A DNA stretch of 22,453 nucleotides. Source: a virus. Under the pieces are notes generated by a model. The model worked only from the letters and a program-made list of their open reading frames with translations, had not been told where the DNA came from and made no database searches. The position numbers were made by a program, and so were the translations under genes. Of the stretch, positions 19,401 to 22,453 are shown piece by piece. Position 1 is the first letter of the stretch. The number at the start of each line of letters is the position of its first letter. The stretch is taken from positions 1 through 22,453 of the IMG/VR virus record IMGVR_UViG_3300011116_000004, one strand, 5' to 3'.

Positions 19401-21562
19401 TGAGCCATTCCATTAAGGTTGATGGGTGGAGGCACATTTGCCGCTGTCTGCACCGCCTGTTGGACGATGGCCGCCTGCTGCTTCATGGCCTCACGATCTA
19501 AATTCTGCATTGCCGCAATCTCGGCAGTGCTGATTTGTGTGCCGTACTTTAACTCAAGTTCGTATTTCTTGAGCATTAAGTCCTGCGCCAATTGATCTCT
19601 TCGATAATCGTCATCGCGGATCATCTTCTCGCGCTGCAACTCCAGCTCGGCGGCCTTCTTCTGGATGTCGGCCTGAATAGACTGAGCCTGCACCTGTGCC
19701 AGCACCTCTTCAGGGGTTGGCTTTGGTGCGTCAGCCTGTGGCAATTGGAAGTCGGCAGGCAAGGATTGGAAGTAGCTGGAGGCGTCCTTCATGCCTGACA
19801 GCTCCACAATCTTCTGGATTGTGCGGATGTACATGGCTGGCGTCACCACAGGGTTGGCAAGGCCAAACTGCTGCATGATCTGCTCTTGCTTGCCTGCGAT
19901 CATGGTCATGGCTTGGATCTTCTCGTTCACATCGCCATTGCCCAAGCCAATATTGACGTTGACGTCCATGCTGGCATCCCAAACGCGAGGATCAATCTGC
20001 ACCCACTCATTACGCAAACGCACCATGCGTGGCTTGTCTTGGTGGGTGGTCATGAGATACAAGATACCCTTAAAGAGCTTCTTCATGCCCTCGGCCAAGA
20101 TTCGCGCTTGCAGCTCAAGCCTTGACTGGCTGGCGCTGACAGTGGCGGCAACAGCCGCCTTGGTGGTTGACTGCAACGCGTCAGCGTCCAACCCCATCGC
20201 GGCCTTGGACATGCCGGTGCGGTCTTCGCGCATCTGGTCCATGTAGTCCATCATGGCAAAGGCAGGCTGGCCGACAAATGGTGAGCTGAACGGCTGCACC
20301 ATGCCTGGTGCACGCATGCGAATAATCGCGCCAGTCTCGTTGTTCAGCACATCGTCAATATTGACCTGCCCCTCGACCACCGCAGTGCGTGGGTGGATTG
20401 ACTGCGCCAAAGAGTCCAAGGTGTTACGCATGATCTCTGACTTGATCTCTTGGATGTCATGCGTGATGTCAAAGATCGACATGGCTTCCAGCGGGGAAGT
20501 GTGTGGCTCTGGATCACAAGGGAAGTCTACAAATGGGATGTAGCTGGCGGGTAAATTCCGCACCATGGTGTAGCCCGAACCCATGCAGCAAATCTTGCGC
20601 AACTCAGGAATGCCGTCACCGTCAAAGTCAATCCGCATATAAGCCTCAACGTACAAGACCCGTTGCTGCATGGGATTCATGCTGTCGCCAGCGCCCATGG
20701 TGGTGGACAGTGGCTGGCGTGCCAAGTACTCGTCATTGGAGTCCAAGTCGGTGGAGGAGATGTTCTCCTCGATCTCGTCTTGGTCATAGCCCATGGCGAT
20801 CAGGTCGGAGACAGTCGCCATCTGGCGGTGGGCGATGATGCCTGCATCCTCAAACGATCTTGCCCTGCGGTCCAGAATCAACTCCTCTGGCGGCACGGCC
20901 ATGATACGAATACGGCCATCTTTGGTGCTGCGCTTGATCTCAACGTCATGGATCATCGGCACAGGCATCTCCATGCCGGTGGTGGGATCGACCTGCGGCA
21001 TCGCGCCAGGCTCTGGATAGCTGACAACAATCTTGACCTCTGCGCCCTCTTGCATCAGCACCTGCAAGGTCTGGTCATCCAAGCCCGAATATTCCTCAAT
21101 CTTGACCTCTTCGACCTCTTCCCACCAGTACTTGGCAATGCCGCACTTGCGCACCAAGCTGTCCTTGAACAAGGCATAGGTGGTCATGAAACCATTGTTG
21201 TCGGAGGTGAAGATGTAGTTGGCGTAATCAGTCGCCTGCTGCGCACCAGCCACATCTTCGGGGCCGCGAGGCACATATTCCACGACATTCTCAGTGGAGA
21301 AAAATACCTTCATGAGACTTGGCAGCATGGCCGAGACAGTGTCTCGCACCTCCATCGCCACCACCTGAGAGCGGCCATCTTCCTCGTTTCCAAAAGGGTC
21401 GCCGCGATAGTACTCAGTGCCCTTGGCGCGGATGGGGGAGACATCGGAGTCGATGTAGCTGACAGCGTCCTCCAGCTCGGCAGCCACAATGCCCTGCAAC
21501 TCGGTGTCATCCATGGGGTCCATGGCCGCGATGTCGGTGCTGATATTCATGTCGTTGATCAT
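19397..21562 (-). CDS. Portal protein
   Basis: This is a 721-aa protein from ATG 21562 (AAGGA 8 nt upstream, ATGA overlap with the previous stop); an extension to 21628 lies inside the upstream gene. Landmarks: ELEDAVSYIDSDVSPIRAKG, EYYRGDPFGNEEDGRSQVV and MEVRDTVSAMLPSLMKVFF (about 30-90), then FKDSLVRKCGIAKYWWEEVE, FDGDGIPELRKICCMG, PYASYIPF-like FVDFPCDPEPHTSPL and MDQMREDRTGMSKAAMGLDA. A long helix follows near the C-terminus (about 640-700, Gln/Lys/Glu-rich), fitting a barrel or crown helix. This is the podovirus portal/connector layout: a dodecameric ring through which DNA passes. The 600-700 aa class fits the length. Confidence 0.87.
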   Translation of the reverse strand: MINDMNISTDIAAMDPMDDTELQGIVAAELEDAVSYIDSDVSPIRAKGTEYYRGDPFGNEEDGRSQVVAMEVRDTVSAMLPSLMKVFFSTENVVEYVPRGPEDVAGAQQATDYANYIFTSDNNGFMTTYALFKDSLVRKCGIAKYWWEEVEEVKIEEYSGLDDQTLQVLMQEGAEVKIVVSYPEPGAMPQVDPTTGMEMPVPMIHDVEIKRSTKDGRIRIMAVPPEELILDRRARSFEDAGIIAHRQMATVSDLIAMGYDQDEIEENISSTDLDSNDEYLARQPLSTTMGAGDSMNPMQQRVLYVEAYMRIDFDGDGIPELRKICCMGSGYTMVRNLPASYIPFVDFPCDPEPHTSPLEAMSIFDITHDIQEIKSEIMRNTLDSLAQSIHPRTAVVEGQVNIDDVLNNETGAIIRMRAPGMVQPFSSPFVGQPAFAMMDYMDQMREDRTGMSKAAMGLDADALQSTTKAAVAATVSASQSRLELQARILAEGMKKLFKGILYLMTTHQDKPRMVRLRNEWVQIDPRVWDASMDVNVNIGLGNGDVNEKIQAMTMIAGKQEQIMQQFGLANPVVTPAMYIRTIQKIVELSGMKDASSYFQSLPADFQLPQADAPKPTPEEVLAQVQAQSIQADIQKKAAELELQREKMIRDDDYRRDQLAQDLMLKKYELELKYGTQISTAEIAAMQNLDREAMKQQAAIVQQAVQTAANVPPPINLNGMAQ

Positions 21563-21849
21563 TTCTTGTTCCTTGCAGATATGGCTTTGGCCTTGGCACG
21601 CGCATCGGCCTTTGATGAGGCTCCCCACGCCTTCAATGACAGCAGCAAGCGCGTTGGCTCGCCGTCCTTCATCTCAGGGCCAGGCATGTTGCCCATTCTC
21701 GCAAGGAATGATGCCCTGCGCGGGTTGTCGCCTGACTTCACAGGCGCTTTCAGATTCATGCCCTCGGCCTTGGCACTGGCTCGTCCCTTGGCGTTCAGGC
21801 CGCCGCTTGGGCTTTTTCCCTCTTTACGCTGCCACGCTGGTGTTTTCAT
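21559..21849 (-). CDS. Small basic protein, DUF6321-like
   Basis: This is a 96-aa very basic protein: MKTPAWQRKEGKSPSGGLNA, KGRASAKAEGMNLKAPVKSG, DNPRRASFLARMGNMPGPEM and SLKAWGASSKADARAKAKAI. The WQRKEGKNP.GGLN.KGR and SFLARM.NMPGP blocks are those of a small family I recall as DUF6321, found in phages and bacteria. Basic charge suggests nucleic-acid contact. It lies between methyltransferase and portal, overlapping the former by 26 bp and the portal by 4 bp. Function unknown. Confidence 0.82.
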   Translation of the reverse strand: MKTPAWQRKEGKSPSGGLNAKGRASAKAEGMNLKAPVKSGDNPRRASFLARMGNMPGPEMKDGEPTRLLLSLKAWGASSKADARAKAKAISARNKK

Positions 21850-22381
21850 AAGGTACTTTCTTCAGCACAACATACATGGAGTCAACTGCGCGAGGCAAAC
21901 GCATCACCTCGTCTTGCGGCAATTTTAGGCTCGCACCATACTCGCTGAGACGCATCTCCAAATGCGCCACCTCAAACCGCGAACCCTTCCAGCCCAAGTA
22001 CCACGCCCAATCGCAGTAATAAACCCATGACTTCTCGTTGAACGCCCTCACATGGGTCGGGTCTTGCCACGCGCCGTGGCTCAACTCATAGGGGACATGG
22101 ATGTGCATCTCGCCGCCATCGCAGAGCAAATCCCTGCAATTAGTCATGGCCTGCACCAGATCAGGGATGTGCTCGAGCACGTCAAAGGCCAAGATCTTCT
22201 CAAAGCAAAATGGCTTGATGACAACCTCTAAGCCGTCAAACTTGACCACCTCACCATAGGTCAATTTGGAAGTATCCACCACCCAATCGGCCCCAACATC
22301 GCTGCGGATGTCGGCATTGATGCAGTCAGGTCTGGCGTCCTTGCCAGAGCCGAGATTAAGAACCAAACCAGTCTTTTGCAT
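21824..22381 (-). CDS. SAM-dependent methyltransferase, type-11-like
   Basis: This is a 185-aa protein. Motif I is LNLGSGKDA (residues 9-17), followed by NADIRSD with acidic D24 for SAM ribose binding. DVLEHIPDLVQAMTNC (67-82) and LLCDGGEMHIHVPYE match the post-motif regions of class I methyltransferases. Then HGAWQDPTHVRAFNEKSW, a block common in phage-encoded enzymes of this type. The substrate is unknown; it lacks a DNA-methylase target motif such as DPPY or SPP. It overlaps the upstream partial gene by 26 bp and the next by 26 bp. Together with the glycosyltransferase it suggests modification of a virion or host surface molecule. Confidence 0.85.
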   Translation of the reverse strand: MQKTGLVLNLGSGKDARPDCINADIRSDVGADWVVDTSKLTYGEVVKFDGLEVVIKPFCFEKILAFDVLEHIPDLVQAMTNCRDLLCDGGEMHIHVPYELSHGAWQDPTHVRAFNEKSWVYYCDWAWYLGWKGSRFEVAHLEMRLSEYGASLKLPQDEVMRLPRAVDSMYVVLKKVPYENTSVAA

Positions 22382-22453
22382 ATTTCGGCCTGTTCTTGCG
22401 AATCCACGGCACGGCCTGCTGGATCAGTCTCTCGCCATTCAAGCCAATTGTCT
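22356..22453 (-). CDS. C-terminal end of an unidentified gene (5' part outside window)
   Basis: An open frame on the minus strand enters at the right edge and ends TAA at 22358-22356. It encodes IGLNGERLIQQAVPWIRKNR then PKYAKDWFGS. The reading frame overlaps the methyltransferase start by 26 bp, the same kind of overlap seen elsewhere. The end is basic and helical. I cannot name the product from 31 residues; a terminase or another sugar/nucleic-acid enzyme would fit the position upstream of the portal, but neither is supported by a motif. Confidence 0.6.
   Translation of the reverse strand, partial: TIGLNGERLIQQAVPWIRKNRPKYAKDWFGS

Noticed and set aside
20663-21928. 421-residue open frame on the plus strand opposite the portal gene
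   Set aside because: It lies antisense to portal, DUF6321-like and methyltransferase genes. The translation is rich in His, Val, Gly and Asp with no recognisable domain and no binding site; it follows from codon bias of the minus-strand genes.
1-22453. Promoters, tRNA genes, CRISPR arrays, integrase or attachment sites
   Set aside because: Intergenic gaps on the late strand are at most about 45 bp and show no -35/-10 pair or repeated phage-promoter motif that I could support. No cloverleaf, spaced repeats or recombinase motif was seen.

Overview
The window is the late (virion assembly and lysis) region of a tailed phage with a short, podovirus-type tail. Evidence: a portal, an acidic scaffolding protein, a major capsid protein resembling the DUF5309/SU10 type, a head-tail adaptor, a P22-gp10/nozzle-like protein, several large Gly/Ala-rich predicted ejection proteins, and no tail tube, sheath or long tape-measure gene. 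A two-component spanin pair (Rz with Rz1 embedded) plus an M15 peptidase endolysin point to a Gram-negative host. The gene set looks like what I remember of uncultured aquatic phages related to SU10-type podoviruses. No host can be assigned from the sequence, and no integrase, tRNA, CRISPR array or insertion sequence is seen.

Layout. At the left end, three overlapping plus-strand genes (a C2H2 zinc-finger protein cut by the window edge, a winged-helix DNA-binding protein and a 63-aa protein) are the tail of a rightward operon. They collide head-on, with a 41-bp overlap, with the leftward late operon that fills the rest of the window. In transcription order (right to left) the late operon reads: end of an unidentified gene; SAM methyltransferase; DUF6321-like basic protein; portal; 86-aa protein; scaffold; major capsid; a hairpin; 104-aa protein; glycosyltransferase; adaptor; 63-aa protein; a decoration-type protein; a repeat protein; tail fibre; a 52-aa tail-fibre-associated protein; several small membrane proteins; a lipoprotein; a holin-like protein; Rz/Rz1; endolysin; a C1q/TNF-like protein; nozzle; GNAT-like protein; a Gly-rich protein with a CFI-box-like C-terminus; then four predicted ejection/internal virion proteins.

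The genes are packed extremely tightly. Most junctions are ATGA, TAATG or TGATG overlaps, so translational coupling is probably the main form of expression control within the operon. No convincing promoter or intrinsic terminator was found. Several predicted starts were moved on ribosome-binding-site and overlap evidence. Two genes appear to start at non-canonical AUH codons (ATT at 12378, ATC at 15304), extending proteins that would otherwise lack their expected N-termini.

The most interesting points are: the two AUU/AUC starts; the hairpin after the capsid gene that would bring a distant Shine-Dalgarno next to the following AUG; the CFI-box-like domain behind a 13-glycine run; the C2H2 zinc finger; the fully embedded Rz1; the cluster of small membrane proteins between tail fibre and lysis genes; and a perfect 30-nt tryptophan periodicity in the repeat protein.
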